Assembly: GCF_001429065.1 (NCBI RefSeq)
Contig: NZ_LMIB01000001.1
Location: 815,933-879,932, forward strand
Source: Sphingomonas sp. Root710
GTDB taxonomy: Bacteria; Pseudomonadota; Alphaproteobacteria; Sphingomonadales; Sphingomonadaceae
Direction: 5' to 3'
DNA: 64,000 nt
How positions within the stretch are numbered: the first letter of the stretch is position 1; each line of letters opens with the position of its first letter. Positions 28,889 through 42,396 of the stretch are shown piece by piece. Below the pieces are notes generated by a model. That model ran no database searches. It was given only the letters and a program-made list of their open reading frames with translations, and was not told the DNA's origin. Position numbers and translations under genes: made by a program.

Positions 28889-29962
28889 ATGGCGGCTCAA
28901 TTGAAGCTCATCGGATCCGAGAAGGACGCGGCAAATATGGACAGACAAAAGGCCCTCGAAGCCGCACTGGCGCAGATCGATCGCGCCTTCGGCAAGGGCT
29001 CGGCGATGAAGCTCGGCTCGCGGGAAGCGATGCAGGTCGAGGCGATCTCGACCGGATCGCTCGGGCTCGATATCGCGCTGGGCATCGGCGGTCTGCCGAA
29101 GGGCCGTATCGTCGAAATATTCGGGCCGGAAAGCTCGGGCAAGACCACGCTGGCGCTCCACGCGATCGCCGAGGCGCAGAAGGCGGGCGGCACCGCCGCC
29201 TTCGTCGACGCCGAACATGCGCTCGACCCGGTCTATGCCAAGAAGCTGGGCGTCGACATCGACGAACTGATCGTCTCGCAGCCCGACACGGGCGAGCAGG
29301 CGCTCGAGATCGCCGACACGCTGGTGCGTTCGAACGCGATCGACGTGCTGGTGATCGATTCGGTCGCGGCGCTGGTGCCGAGGGCCGAAATCGAGGGTGA
29401 GATGGGCGACAGCCATGTCGGCCTGCAGGCCCGCCTGATGAGCCAGGCGCTGCGCAAGATCACCGGTTCGATCAGCCGTTCGAAGTGCCTCGTCATCTTC
29501 ATCAATCAGATCCGCATGAAGATCGGCGTGATGTATGGTTCGCCCGAGACGACGACCGGCGGCAACGCGCTCAAATTCTACGCCTCGGTCCGGCTCGATA
29601 TCCGCCGCACTGGTTCGATCAAGGATCGCGACGAGGTCGTCGGCAACGCGACCCGCGTTAAGGTCGTCAAGAACAAGGTCGCGCCGCCGTTCAAGCAGGT
29701 CGAGTTCGACATCATGTATGGCGAGGGCGTGTCCAAGGTCGGCGAACTTATCGATCTCGGCGTCAAGGCCGGGCTGGTCGAGAAGTCGGGCGCCTGGTTC
29801 AGCTATGATTCGATCCGCATCGGTCAGGGCCGCGAGAACTCCAAGACCTACCTCCGCGAGAACCCTGAGCTGGCCGCCAAGCTCGAAGCGGCAATCCGCG
29901 GCAACAGCGACGATGTCGGCGAGGCGCTGATGGCCGGCCCGTCCGAGGACGACGATCTCTGA
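28889..29962 (+). CDS. recA: Recombinase RecA
   Basis: A 357-residue DNA strand-exchange and SOS co-protease protein. Walker A is GPESSGKTT, Walker [11 protein letters not shown], loop L1 [12 protein letters not shown] and loop L2 [27 protein letters not shown] (parts: [22 protein letters not shown]). The C-terminal tail is acidic (SEDDDL), as in other RecA proteins. GAGGGAG precedes ATG 28889; the open frame extends to 28799 but that part is promoter sequence. No intein is present. Confidence 0.98.
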   Translation: MAAQLKLIGSEKDAANMDRQKALEAALAQIDRAFGKGSAMKLGSREAMQVEAISTGSLGLDIALGIGGLPKGRIVEIFGPESSGKTTLALHAIAEAQKAGGTAAFVDAEHALDPVYAKKLGVDIDELIVSQPDTGEQALEIADTLVRSNAIDVLVIDSVAALVPRAEIEGEMGDSHVGLQARLMSQALRKITGSISRSKCLVIFINQIRMKIGVMYGSPETTTGGNALKFYASVRLDIRRTGSIKDRDEVVGNATRVKVVKNKVAPPFKQVEFDIMYGEGVSKVGELIDLGVKAGLVEKSGAWFSYDSIRIGQGRENSKTYLRENPELAAKLEAAIRGNSDDVGEALMAGPSEDDDL

Positions 29963-29972
29963 GGAACGCGCG

Positions 29973-30317
29973 ATGATCGCACGTCTCAACTATGTCGAGC
30001 TGCCGGTCGGTGACACCGCCGGCAGCAAGGCCTTCTTCGAAAAGGCCTTTGGCTGGTCGCTCACCGGCTTCGGACCCGACTATGCCGCGACGATGGGGCA
30101 GGGCACCGATCTTGGCCTCAACGGCGATCCGGCCGAAGCGACCAAGGGGCCGCTCGCGGTGATCGAGACCGACGATCTCGAGGCCGCGCAGGCTTCGGTC
30201 GAGGCGGCGGGCGGCGTAATCGTCCGGCCGATATTCGCCTTCCCCGGTGGCCGCCGCTTCCACTTCCGCGAGCCTTCGGGTAACGAATTGGCCGTCTATG
30301 TGAACGAGCCGGGCTGA
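29973..30317 (+). CDS. VOC-family (glyoxalase-like) protein
   Basis: A 114-residue single vicinal-oxygen-chelate domain. The two beta-alpha-beta-beta-beta halves are seen: NYVELPVGDTAGSKAFFEKAFGW and the C-terminal RFHFREPSGNELAVY, which carries the typical metal-ligand glutamate. Members include glyoxalases, dioxygenases and antibiotic-binding proteins, so the reaction is not predictable. It lies 10 bp behind recA and probably shares its transcript. Confidence 0.85.
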   Translation: MIARLNYVELPVGDTAGSKAFFEKAFGWSLTGFGPDYAATMGQGTDLGLNGDPAEATKGPLAVIETDDLEAAQASVEAAGGVIVRPIFAFPGGRRFHFREPSGNELAVYVNEPG

Positions 30318-30351
30318 CGGGGGTGTCTGCGGCTCATTCATGGGAGCCGGC

Positions 30352-30978
30352 ATGACGATCATCGTCCACCATCTCGAAAATTCACGATCGCAGCGCATCC
30401 TCTGGCTGCTCGAAGAACTCGGCCTTCCCTATCAGGTGACGCGCTACGAGCGCGACAGGAAGACGATGCTCGCGCCGCCCGAGCTCAAGAAGCTTCATCC
30501 GCTCGGCAAATCGCCCCTGATCGAGCATGATGGCCGCATCATCGCCGAGACGGCGACGATCGTCGAATATCTGGTGGCGATCGCGGGCGGCCGCCTCGGC
30601 CCGCCCGAAGGCCCCGATGCCGCGCTGCGCTGGCGCTATTTCCTCGATTATGCCGAAGGCTCGCTGATGCCGCCGCTGCTCCTGTCGCTCATGATAGGGC
30701 GGATGGGACCCTTTGGCTGGCCCGCGCGCAAGTTCGTCACCCGCTTCGCGATGACGCATATCGATTATGTCGAAGCTGAACTCAGCAAGCGGCCATGGTT
30801 CGCCGGGGACGCCTTCACCGCCGCCGACGTCATGATGAGCTTCCCCCTCGAAGCCGCGCGCCAGCGCCTCAAGCTCGACGGCAAACGCCCGACCATCATC
30901 GACTGGCTCGATCGCATCCATACCCGCCCTGCCTATCAGGCGGCGTTGGAAAAGGGCGGGCCATACGCTTTTGCGTGA
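30352..30978 (+). CDS. Glutathione S-transferase family protein
   Basis: A 208-residue GST. The N-terminal thioredoxin-like domain has HHLENSRSQRILWLLEELG, with the catalytic-type serine near residue 10, and the glutathione-binding HPLGKSPLIEHDG and IAETATIVEYL. The helical C-terminal domain has FTAADVMMSFPLE. Likely cytosolic detoxification or reduction; substrate unknown. GGGAG lies five bases before ATG 30352; an in-frame ATG four codons earlier is less well placed. Confidence 0.9.
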   Translation: MTIIVHHLENSRSQRILWLLEELGLPYQVTRYERDRKTMLAPPELKKLHPLGKSPLIEHDGRIIAETATIVEYLVAIAGGRLGPPEGPDAALRWRYFLDYAEGSLMPPLLLSLMIGRMGPFGWPARKFVTRFAMTHIDYVEAELSKRPWFAGDAFTAADVMMSFPLEAARQRLKLDGKRPTIIDWLDRIHTRPAYQAALEKGGPYAFA

Positions 30979-31012
30979 GGTGAAAAAGCTCTATCGCGGC
31001 GTCCTGGCGGGG

Positions 31013-31035
31013 CATGCCGAGCCAGGCTCGGCATG
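31013..31035. repeat. Perfect 11-bp palindrome upstream of alaS
   Basis: CATGCCGAGCC and GGCTCGGCATG are separated by one A, giving a 23-bp near-palindrome between the GST and alaS genes. A partial further copy (CATGCCGAAC) follows at about 31050. It could be a terminator hairpin for the GST transcript or a REP-like intergenic repeat; no U-tract follows. Confidence 0.5.
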
Positions 31036-31097
31036 ACGATACCCCGAAACATGCCGAACCGCTTGAGAAGCGGCCCTCGCTCGCCTAAGCCGCACCC

Positions 31098-33749
<2,652 letters not shown>

Positions 33750-33891
33750 CGCGGACGGGTCCGTTTCAGGACGGTCCATCGGGCGGAGCGGTCGTTGGTC
33801 GATTCGCGCGGGACAGCCATCCTGCGATAAAGAAGGTGATGGCGCCGTCCCGGTACGGCAGTAGCGGGCTCAACAGAATAGCGGGAGCAGC

Positions 33892-34527
33892 ATGAAGGAT
33901 AGTGACGATACGGCCTCGGCGCGCCGTGCAAGTGCGTCCGAGCGCATTCTCCGTGCCTTGGCGGCGGAGTTTCCGCGGCTGCTCGACCGGCAGAGCCTGC
34001 TCGACAGCCCGTCGCTGCTCAAATGGTTCGAGAAGGATGGCGAACCCGGCCTGAGCGAGAATGAGCGGCAGGCGGTCGCCCGGGCGCTGTCACGGCTGAT
34101 CAGCGACGGGACGATCGGCGAGGTCCTATGGCCGCGCGGCCATTCGGAAAAGATCCAGCTGCCCGAACAGGGCATGATCGCGGTGTCGGTCGATCTCGGC
34201 TCGTTGCGCGAGGAACGGCTGTCCTGGGAAGGGACGCGCGAAGGCGCCGAGCCGTCGCAGGAGCGCATCGTCACCGAGATCATCGACCGGTCGCGAATCT
34301 GGATCGAGGAGAATCTCGATGGCGGCAAGCTGCCGTTGTTGCTGACCAACGCCAGCATCATCCACGGTTCGAACGCCTTCGACATCCTGATCAGCGCGTC
34401 CTACCGCAACCCCTACAACCTGCTGCGCTACACGCGCGAGGTCGTCCAGGTGGTGAACCATGTCGCGGGCACGCACACGATGCTGGTGGCGCAGAATTAC
34501 GGCTTCCCGAACTTCGGCGCGAAATAA
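33892..34527 (+). CDS. Unknown protein with possible winged-helix and RAM-like (Lrp/AsnC) parts
   Basis: A 211-residue protein I cannot assign to a named family. Residues ~12-85 look helical with a winged-helix feel (SASERILRALAAEF, ARALSRLISDGTIGEV). The C-terminal ~100 residues contain FDILISASYRNPYNLLRYTREVVQVVNHVAGTHTM (in parts: FDILISASYRNPYNLL, VVQVVNHVAGTHTMLV), which recalls the ligand-binding RAM fold of Lrp/AsnC regulators, where a final strand follows a V-x-x-T pattern. GGGAGC precedes the ATG. Codon use resembles the neighbours. A regulator is only a suggestion. Confidence 0.7.
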   Translation: MKDSDDTASARRASASERILRALAAEFPRLLDRQSLLDSPSLLKWFEKDGEPGLSENERQAVARALSRLISDGTIGEVLWPRGHSEKIQLPEQGMIAVSVDLGSLREERLSWEGTREGAEPSQERIVTEIIDRSRIWIEENLDGGKLPLLLTNASIIHGSNAFDILISASYRNPYNLLRYTREVVQVVNHVAGTHTMLVAQNYGFPNFGAK

Positions 34528-34691
34528 GGCGCCGACGCGCCAGCCGAATGCTCGCTTGACGAAGGCGGAGGCCTGTCCCCCGACCCGCGCGTCACGAATG
34601 CGGGGCGCTGCTCCATCTGCGGCATTGCGCGCGGACATGCCGGGCGACCGGTCGGCCGATGTCTTAGCTAAAATATTGATTTTAAGGGATT

Positions 34692-34767
<76 letters not shown>

Positions 34768-34812
34768 ACTTATCCGTCTGTCGGGTGTTGGCTTCCCGTC
34801 GTGGAGGCGCGC

Positions 34813-34841
34813 CATTAGCATCGGGTCGGGCGGGATGTAAA
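34813..34841 (-). promoter_or_regulatory. Possible promoter of tRNA-Lys
   Basis: On the minus strand TTTACA (34836-34841) and CTAATG (34813-34818) are 17 bp apart, about 45 bp upstream of the tRNA. The match to sigma-70 consensus is moderate. Confidence 0.35.
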
Positions 34842-34883
34842 CCGTCTTCAACGATAATTTTTCGGAGCCGTGACTTTCTTCCG

Positions 34884-34903
34884 AAAAACGCCCGAAAATG
34901 GCG
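34884..34903 (-). terminator. Possible terminator of the mre-rod operon
   Basis: Read on the minus strand, 21 bases past the rodA stop, CGCC and GGCG form a short stem around ATTTTCG, followed by TTTTT. The stem is only four base pairs, so strength is doubtful. A further TTTTTCGG/CCGAAAAA inverted repeat lies just beyond. Confidence 0.4.
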
Positions 34904-34924
34904 GCCTACCGGTTAAGATCAGGA

Positions 34925-36025
34925 TCAGGCCGGGCGTGACGAGCGGTCGATCGCCATCAGCATGCCGATGCAGATCAGCACGGTCATCATCGCCGAGCCG
35001 CCGAACGACACCATCGGCAGCGGTATGCCGACGACGGGCGCCAGCCCCATCACCATCATCAGGTTGATCGCGACATAGAAGAAGATCGTGGTGGCGAGCC
35101 CCGCGGCGGTCAGCCGGGCGAAGCGGCTGCGCGCACGGCCTGCCACGCGCATGCCCCAGCGGATCACCAGCATATAGGCGAGGATCAGCAGGACGCCGCC
35201 GGCCAGCCCCCATTCCTCCGCCATCGTCGCGAAGACGAAGTCGGTGTGACGTTCGGGGAGATAGTCGAGATGGCTCTGGGTGCCGTCGAGGAAGCCCTTG
35301 CCGAACACCCCGCCCGATCCGATCGCGATCTTCGACTGGATGATGTGGTAACCGGTGCCGAGCGGGTCGTTCTCGGGGTTGAGGAAGGTCGTGATCCGGT
35401 CGCGCTGATAGTCGTGCATCAGCGAATAGGCGATCGGGAAAGCGGCCGCGAGCGCCAGCGCCGCGCCGCCGAACAGGCGCAGCGGCAGCCCGGCGAGAAA
35501 GGCGACGGTGATGCCGCCCGCGCAGATCATCAGCGCGGTGCCCAGATCGGGCTGGACGAGCACGAGCAGGGCGGGGACGCCGATCAGCAGCGCGGGCGGC
35601 CACACCGCGCTCCAGCGGCGGATTTCGCTCGCGGGCAGAAGATCGTAGAAGCGCGCCACGGCGAGGACGATCACCGGCTTCATCAGTTCGGACGGCTGCA
35701 GCCGGATGAAGCCGAGATCGAGCCAGCGCCGGCTGCCTCCCCCGACGAAGCCGAACAGCTCCACGGCCATCAGCAGCAGAACCAGGACGGCATAGGTGGG
35801 CAGCGCCGCCATCTTGAGCCGCGCTTCGCCGGCCCAGGAGATGAAGATCGCCAGGCCGATGAACATCAGGAAGCGGATGCCCTGGGACAGCGCCCATGGC
35901 GTCATGCTGCCGCCGGCGGCCGAATAGAGCACGATCAGGCCGAAACCCCCGATCGCGGCAACCAGCGCGAGCACGCGCCAGGGCAGATGCTGCAGCGGCG
36001 CGGGGACGATGGAATCGCGGCTCAT
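34925..36025 (-). CDS. rodA: Rod-shape SEDS glycosyltransferase RodA
   Basis: A 366-residue SEDS protein with about ten membrane helices that polymerises peptidoglycan glycan chains with PBP2 during elongation. Family motifs: GGGSRRWLDLGFIRLQPSELMKP (parts: RRWLDLGFIRLQPSE), VQPDLGTALM, PERHTDFVFATMAEEWG and GIPLPMVSFGGSAMM. The ATG at 36025 overlaps the PBP2 stop as ATGA. A much longer open frame runs to 36763 but is only another frame of mrdA. Last gene of the shape operon. Confidence 0.96.
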   Translation of the reverse strand: MSRDSIVPAPLQHLPWRVLALVAAIGGFGLIVLYSAAGGSMTPWALSQGIRFLMFIGLAIFISWAGEARLKMAALPTYAVLVLLLMAVELFGFVGGGSRRWLDLGFIRLQPSELMKPVIVLAVARFYDLLPASEIRRWSAVWPPALLIGVPALLVLVQPDLGTALMICAGGITVAFLAGLPLRLFGGAALALAAAFPIAYSLMHDYQRDRITTFLNPENDPLGTGYHIIQSKIAIGSGGVFGKGFLDGTQSHLDYLPERHTDFVFATMAEEWGLAGGVLLILAYMLVIRWGMRVAGRARSRFARLTAAGLATTIFFYVAINLMMVMGLAPVVGIPLPMVSFGGSAMMTVLICIGMLMAIDRSSRPA

Positions 36026-38040
36026 TCGAGGTCCGCCTCGCTCTGGCCGGGGGCCGCGGCCGGCGGTGGCGCGGGCGCGGCGGCGGGCGGCGGGGAGGGG
36101 GCGTCGGCCGCCATTGGCTCGGGGTCGTTGCGATGGCTCCAGGCCTCGGCCTTGCGCGCCATCCGCGCCTCGATCGAGCCGCCCCAGCCTTCCTCGAGGA
36201 AAGCCAGCCGTTCCTCGGCCCGCTTGCGATCGTACATATAGGTGATCATGTCGCGCGCGATCGGCGCGCCCGCCGCGCCGTGCATGCCATGCTCGATCAC
36301 GACAGCCACCGCATAGCGGGGATCGACCACCGGCGCGAAGCCGACGAACAGGCCATGGTCGCGATATTTCCAGGGCACGCCATAGCCGCCGAACTCGCCG
36401 CCCGCCGCGCGCATCGCCATGGTGATGCGGCGGACCTGCGCGGTGCCGGTCTTGCCCGCCATCAGCGTGTTGGCATCGAGGTTCAGCCGCCCCGAACCGC
36501 CCGTGCCGAACGGACCGTTGACGACGCCGCTCATCGCATCGCGGACGAGCGCGAGATGCTCGGGCGAGACATCGAGCGCGCCGCCTTGCGGGGGATAGCG
36601 CTTGTTGACGATCAGTCGGGGGGCGAGGGCGGTGCCGCTGGCGATCCGGGCGGCCATCACCGCCAGCTGGAGCGGATTGGCGAGCATATAGCCCTGGCCG
36701 ATCGTCGCGTTGAGCGTGTCGGCGGTCGTCCAGCGCGCGCCCTTGTAGCGGCGCGCCTTCCACTCGGTATCGGGCACCGTGCCATAGCGCTGCGACGGCA
36801 TCGGCAATTCATATTCCTCGCCGAGGCCCAGTTGCCGCGCCATCGCCGCGATCCGGTCGATCCCGATCAACCGCGCCATGGTGTAGAAATATATGTCGCA
36901 ACTCGCCGCGACGGCCCGGTGCATGTCGACGCTGCCGTGCCCGCCGTGCCGCCAGCAGTGGAAATAGCTGTTGCCGAGCCGGTATCTTCCCGAACAGGTG
37001 ACGGTCTGGTTGGGGTCCACCCCGGCCTCGAGCAGCGCCAGCGCAACCATTGGCTTGACGGTCGATCCCGGCGGATAGAGCCCCTGCATCACCTTGTTGG
37101 TCAGCGGCAGATGATCGTCATTCGACAGCTGGTCCCATTCGGCATGGCTGATGCCGTCGGAAAAGCTGTTCGGATCGAAGGCGGGCATCGACGCCATGGC
37201 GAGGATGCCCCCCGTCCGGGTGTCGATCATCACCGCCGAGGCGCTCTCGCTGCCGAGCCGGCTCGCGGTATAGCGTTGCAGCCCCGCGTCGATGGTGAGT
37301 TGCAGCGCGTTGCCGACCATTTCCGGCCGGGTCGTCAGCTCGCGGACGACCTTGCCATGCGCGGTGACCTCGCTGCGCTTGGCTCCGGGTTTGCCGCGGA
37401 GCCACTTTTCCATTTTCCGTTCAAGACCTTCCTTGCCGATCTTGAATCCGGGTGTGATCAGCAGCGGGTCACGCGTCTTGTCATATTGAGCCGCGGAGGC
37501 GGGGCCGACATAGCCGACGAGATGCGCGACAGCTGCGCCCGCGGGATAATAGCGGCCATAGCCGCTGGCGGGCGCGACGCCGGGCAAGGACGATTGCCGC
37601 ACGCTGACCGCGGCGAAGCGTTCATAATCGATATTCTCGGCGACCGGCACCGGCTGATAGCCGCGCGCCTTGGCGAGATCGTCGCGGATCCGCTCGAGAT
37701 CGTCGGCGGTCAGCGCAAGCAGTTGCTGAAGCTGGCCGAGGACGGCATCGGCATGTTTCAGCTGATCGGGGATGATGTCGACGCGGAAGGTAGTGCGGTT
37801 GATCGCGATCGGCTTGCCGGCGCGATCGATGATCCAGCCGCGGCGCGGCGGCACGAGGGTCAGCTGGACCCGATTGCTTTCGGACAAGGTCGTATAGCGT
37901 TCGTTCTGCGCGACGGAGAGCCAGGCCATCCGCGCCGCGAGCAGCCCGCCGACCCCGGCCTGCAGGCCGCCCAGCACGAACGCCCGGCGGGTGAACGAGA
38001 AATTCTGGCTCTGTTCGGTGATGATGCGGCCGCGCTTCAT
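36022..38040 (-). CDS. mrdA: Penicillin-binding protein 2 (transpeptidase)
   Basis: A 672-residue monofunctional class B PBP that cross-links peptidoglycan in the elongasome with RodA. One N-terminal membrane helix (FVLGGLQAGVGGLLAA) precedes the dimerisation domain (PRRGWIIDRAGKPIA) and the transpeptidase with SxxK as GSTVKPM, the second motif SCDIYFYT and KTG as AGKTGTAQV. The C-terminal ~30 residues are a proline/alanine-rich tail that most PBP2s lack. The start overlaps the mreD stop (ATGA). Confidence 0.96.
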   Translation of the reverse strand: MKRGRIITEQSQNFSFTRRAFVLGGLQAGVGGLLAARMAWLSVAQNERYTTLSESNRVQLTLVPPRRGWIIDRAGKPIAINRTTFRVDIIPDQLKHADAVLGQLQQLLALTADDLERIRDDLAKARGYQPVPVAENIDYERFAAVSVRQSSLPGVAPASGYGRYYPAGAAVAHLVGYVGPASAAQYDKTRDPLLITPGFKIGKEGLERKMEKWLRGKPGAKRSEVTAHGKVVRELTTRPEMVGNALQLTIDAGLQRYTASRLGSESASAVMIDTRTGGILAMASMPAFDPNSFSDGISHAEWDQLSNDDHLPLTNKVMQGLYPPGSTVKPMVALALLEAGVDPNQTVTCSGRYRLGNSYFHCWRHGGHGSVDMHRAVAASCDIYFYTMARLIGIDRIAAMARQLGLGEEYELPMPSQRYGTVPDTEWKARRYKGARWTTADTLNATIGQGYMLANPLQLAVMAARIASGTALAPRLIVNKRYPPQGGALDVSPEHLALVRDAMSGVVNGPFGTGGSGRLNLDANTLMAGKTGTAQVRRITMAMRAAGGEFGGYGVPWKYRDHGLFVGFAPVVDPRYAVAVVIEHGMHGAAGAPIARDMITYMYDRKRAEERLAFLEEGWGGSIEARMARKAEAWSHRNDPEPMAADAPSPPPAAAPAPPPAAAPGQSEADLE

Positions 38041-38552
38041 CGCTTCAGCCGCCATCGGTCGAGCGATGCGGTCAGCCGCAACACAGCCGGAAAGAGCAGG
38101 ATAGCGCCGACCAGCTGCGGCATGAGGGTGGACAGCGGGGTATGGCTTGCGAGCGGTTGCGACAGCGCCCAGGCGCCAACGTCGATGGCGGTGATGGCTA
38201 TGGCGGCGATCAGCCACTCCATCCACCAGTCGCGCCAGACCAGAACATGATCGACCCAATCGAGCACCAGCAGCGCCACCGTCCACAACATCATAGAGGT
38301 GCCGAGATAATGACCGCTGATCAGGTCGTCGGCCAGTCCGAGCGGCAGCGCTGCCCAGGCTGCCCATAGTTCCGGCCTCAGCAACCGCCAGGCGAGCAGC
38401 AGCATCAGGCCGAAGGGAGGAACGATCGGTTCGGTCGCGATGATCGGGACGAGCCCCATGGTCGAGCCGAGCAGGATCGATCCTACCGGCACCGCGATCG
38501 TACGGAGCGGCGGCTTCTCCGCATAGGGGTTAGTGTCGCGGCGCACGATCAT
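38037..38552 (-). CDS. mreD: Rod shape-determining protein MreD
   Basis: A 171-residue inner-membrane protein with about five hydrophobic helices; the family is poorly conserved, and the assignment rests on size, topology (IVPPFGLMLLLAWRLLRPELW, LPLGLADDLISGHYLG) and position between mreC and mrdA. It is thought to partner MreC and MreB in the elongasome. ATGA overlaps join it to both neighbours. Confidence 0.9.
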   Translation of the reverse strand: MIVRRDTNPYAEKPPLRTIAVPVGSILLGSTMGLVPIIATEPIVPPFGLMLLLAWRLLRPELWAAWAALPLGLADDLISGHYLGTSMMLWTVALLVLDWVDHVLVWRDWWMEWLIAAIAITAIDVGAWALSQPLASHTPLSTLMPQLVGAILLFPAVLRLTASLDRWRLKR

Positions 38553-39424
38553 GGCTTGGGCTGCGCCGGCAGCTCCTGCACGGGCGCCTGGAAGATGGGA
38601 TAGACCGTTGCGAAATCGGCGCGAGCGGGATCGGCAAGGGGATGCGCTATCGCCCGGTCGTTGCGCACCGAGGTGATCACGGCAACGGGCACATTAGGCG
38701 AATAGACGCCGCCGGTGCCCGAGGTGACGGCCAGATCGCCGCGCCGGAACGGGCTGCCCCCGGCGATCAGTCCGCGTATTTCCATCGTGCCGTCGCCCTG
38801 GCCGGTGGCGAGCGCGGCGACCCCGTTGCGGGTGATGCGCACCGGCACGGCGGTTTCGCCATCGGTGAGCAGCAGGACGCGCGACGCGAAGATCCCGCTC
38901 TCGAAGACGCGGCCCACCAGGCCCTCGGGCGACCGCACCGTCATGCCCGGCCGCACGCCTTCCGCAGTGCCCGCGGCGAGAGTGGCGAAACGCCGCTGGC
39001 CGCTGGGGGTCGATCCGATCAGCCGCGCCGACAATATCGGCGCCGGCAGATGCTCGATAAGACGGGCGAGCTTCTTCAGTCGTGCGTTTTCGGCGGCGAT
39101 GGCCTTGGCGGCAATCACGGCGCGCCGTTCCGCCGCCAGTTCGCGGCGCAGCGACAGATTCTGGCTGCCCGCCTCGAAATAGGCATCGATCTCCTCGCCG
39201 GCGGCATAGAGCCCGCGCACGCCCGCACGGCCTGCACCGGTGAACAGCGCGCTCGCATCGACGACCACGCCGCGCAGCGTCCCAAATGCCTTGGGATCGA
39301 AACGCGCGATCAGCAGCAGCGCGAACGCCGCCACCAGCCCGACGGTCGCGATCACATAGCCCGCGAACAGGCCATATTGGACGCGGCGTGAAAAGCCTCG
39401 ACGCCGGTGGCGGGGCGCCGCCAT
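38549..39424 (-). CDS. mreC: Rod shape-determining protein MreC
   Basis: A 291-residue protein with one membrane helix (residues ~18-42), a periplasmic coiled coil (~90-125, rich in Leu/Ala/Arg/Glu) and the two-barrel beta domain characteristic of MreC ([21 protein letters not shown], read as [22 protein letters not shown]). It activates PBP2 and links it to cytoplasmic MreB. The C-terminal tail is proline-rich. It follows mreB by 16 bp. Confidence 0.94.
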   Translation of the reverse strand: MAAPRHRRRGFSRRVQYGLFAGYVIATVGLVAAFALLLIARFDPKAFGTLRGVVVDASALFTGAGRAGVRGLYAAGEEIDAYFEAGSQNLSLRRELAAERRAVIAAKAIAAENARLKKLARLIEHLPAPILSARLIGSTPSGQRRFATLAAGTAEGVRPGMTVRSPEGLVGRVFESGIFASRVLLLTDGETAVPVRITRNGVAALATGQGDGTMEIRGLIAGGSPFRRGDLAVTSGTGGVYSPNVPVAVITSVRNDRAIAHPLADPARADFATVYPIFQAPVQELPAQPKP

Positions 39425-39440
39425 TGCCGATCAGGGCCGT

Positions 39441-40523
<1,083 letters not shown>

Positions 40524-40610
40524 CTATGCGCGCATCGCCCCGATGAAGCCCTGAAACCGGGCTGCTATCAAGGGATGCGGAAAGCTGCCGCTTGGGCTAG
40601 AGCTAGGGTC

Positions 40611-42386
40611 ATGTCAATACGCCGCCTGCCAGAGCATCTGGTGAATCGCATAGCTGCCGGTGAAGTGGTCGAAAGACCCGCCAGCGCGCTCAAGGAACTT
40701 GTCGAGAACGCGATCGACGCGGGAGCGACGCGTGTCTCGGTAAGCCTCTCAGAAGGCGGACTTTCTTCGATCGATGTCGCCGACGACGGATGCGGCATGA
40801 TGCCCGAGGAGATCGCGCTCGCGCTCGAACGGCATGCGACGTCCAAATTGCCCGACGACGCGATCGAGGCGGTGACGACCCTGGGCTTCCGCGGCGAGGC
40901 GCTGCCCTCGATCGGCAGCGTCGCCGACCTGACGATCGAGAGCCGGGTGCGCGGCGCGGATGGCTGGTATCGCCGGATCGATCATGGCCAGCTGGCCGGG
41001 GAGGGGCCCGCCGCGCTGCCCCCGGGCACGCGGATCAGGGTATCCAACCTGTTCGCCAAGGTCCCCGCCCGCCGCAAATTCCTGCGCTCGGCGCGCGCCG
41101 AATATGCCGCCTGCGTCGACGTCATCAAGCGGCTCGCCATGGCGCGGCCCGATATCGGCTTCACCCTGGAGCATGAGGGGCGGCGGGCGATCCTGACCGC
41201 GCCCGGCGAGGCGCGGGTGGACCGCGTCGCGGCGCTGACCGACCGTGACCTGGCCGAGAACAGCGTCGCGGTCGATTTCGCCCGGGAAGCGGTGTCGCTG
41301 ACGGGGGTCGCCGGGCTCCCGACCTTCAACCGAGGCGTCGCCGACCATCAGTTCCTGTTCGTCAACGGCCGGCCGGTGAAGGACCGGCTGCTGATTGGCG
41401 CGGTGCGTGCGGCCTATCAGGACATGCTGGCGCGCGACCGGCATCCGGTGGTGGCGCTGTTCGTCGATTTGCCGGGTGATCTGGTCGACGTGAACGTCCA
41501 CCCGGCCAAGACCGAGGTCCGCTTCCGCGATCCGGGGCTGGTGCGCGGGATGATCGTCGGCGGCCTGCGCGCCGCGCTCGATGCCGCAGGCCATCGCAGC
41601 GTCCAGCGGCCGTCGGCGGGCGCGCTGGGCAATTGGCAGGCAGGCGGCGGATCGCCGTCGCCCTCGTCGATTCCCAACGGCTTCGCCTTTCCCGCCATGG
41701 CGGCCGCGAACGGGCAGGGCAGCGTATGGGATCGCGTGGCCGACTATGTGCCGCAGCCGATGGCGCGCGCCGAACCCGCTTATGCCGCGCCGCCGGAGCA
41801 CAAGGCCTTTCCGATGGGCGTGGCGCGCGGGCAGGTGGCGGCGACCTATATCGTCGCGGAAGCCGAGGATGGTCTCGTGATTGTCGATCAGCATGCCGCG
41901 CATGAGCGGCTGGTTCTCGAACGGATGCGCAAGGCGATGGCCGAGGGCGGCGTCTCGCGCCAGGCGCTGCTGTTGCCGGAGGTGGTCGAGCTCGATGACG
42001 TCGGCTGCGACCGGCTCGAGGCACGCATCGGTGAGCTCGAGGAAATGGGCCTCGAACTCGAACGCTTCGGTCCGAAGGCGATGCTCGTCCGCGCCACCCC
42101 GGCATTGCTCGGGCAGGGCGACGTGCGGGGGCTGGTGGTCGATCTCGCCGATGAATTGGGGGCCTATGATCAGGCGCTGTCGCTGAAGGAGAAGCTCGAC
42201 CATGTCGCCGCCACCATGGCCTGCCATGGCTCGGTGCGCGCCGGCCGAACCCTGTCGGTCGCCGAGATGAACGCGCTGCTCCGCGAAATGGAGGTGACGC
42301 CGCATTCTGGCCAGTGTAACCACGGCCGGCCGACCTGGATCAAGCTCGGGCATGGCGATATCGAGAAACTGTTCGGCCGCAAGTGA
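40611..42386 (+). CDS. mutL: DNA mismatch repair protein MutL
   Basis: A 591-residue GHKL ATPase that couples MutS to strand incision. N-terminal motifs: [21 protein letters not shown] (part: [12 protein letters not shown]), [18 protein letters not shown] and [16 protein letters not shown] linker around 325-400 is Gly/Pro/Ser-rich, and the C-terminal dimerisation domain carries [18 protein letters not shown] and the CNHGRPTW motif. The typical MutL endonuclease motif DQHAxxER is partly matched by DQHAAHERL, so nicking activity is plausible. Start is ATG 40611; an open frame continues much further upstream but lies antisense to mreB. Confidence 0.96.
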   Translation: MSIRRLPEHLVNRIAAGEVVERPASALKELVENAIDAGATRVSVSLSEGGLSSIDVADDGCGMMPEEIALALERHATSKLPDDAIEAVTTLGFRGEALPSIGSVADLTIESRVRGADGWYRRIDHGQLAGEGPAALPPGTRIRVSNLFAKVPARRKFLRSARAEYAACVDVIKRLAMARPDIGFTLEHEGRRAILTAPGEARVDRVAALTDRDLAENSVAVDFAREAVSLTGVAGLPTFNRGVADHQFLFVNGRPVKDRLLIGAVRAAYQDMLARDRHPVVALFVDLPGDLVDVNVHPAKTEVRFRDPGLVRGMIVGGLRAALDAAGHRSVQRPSAGALGNWQAGGGSPSPSSIPNGFAFPAMAAANGQGSVWDRVADYVPQPMARAEPAYAAPPEHKAFPMGVARGQVAATYIVAEAEDGLVIVDQHAAHERLVLERMRKAMAEGGVSRQALLLPEVVELDDVGCDRLEARIGELEEMGLELERFGPKAMLVRATPALLGQGDVRGLVVDLADELGAYDQALSLKEKLDHVAATMACHGSVRAGRTLSVAEMNALLREMEVTPHSGQCNHGRPTWIKLGHGDIEKLFGRK

Positions 42387-42396
42387 TCTTCATTCG

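Noticed and set aside
34925-36763. Apparent 612-residue RodA with a long N-terminal extension
   Set aside because: The extension is mrdA in another frame; the ATG at 36025 overlaps the mrdA stop and starts a normal-length RodA.
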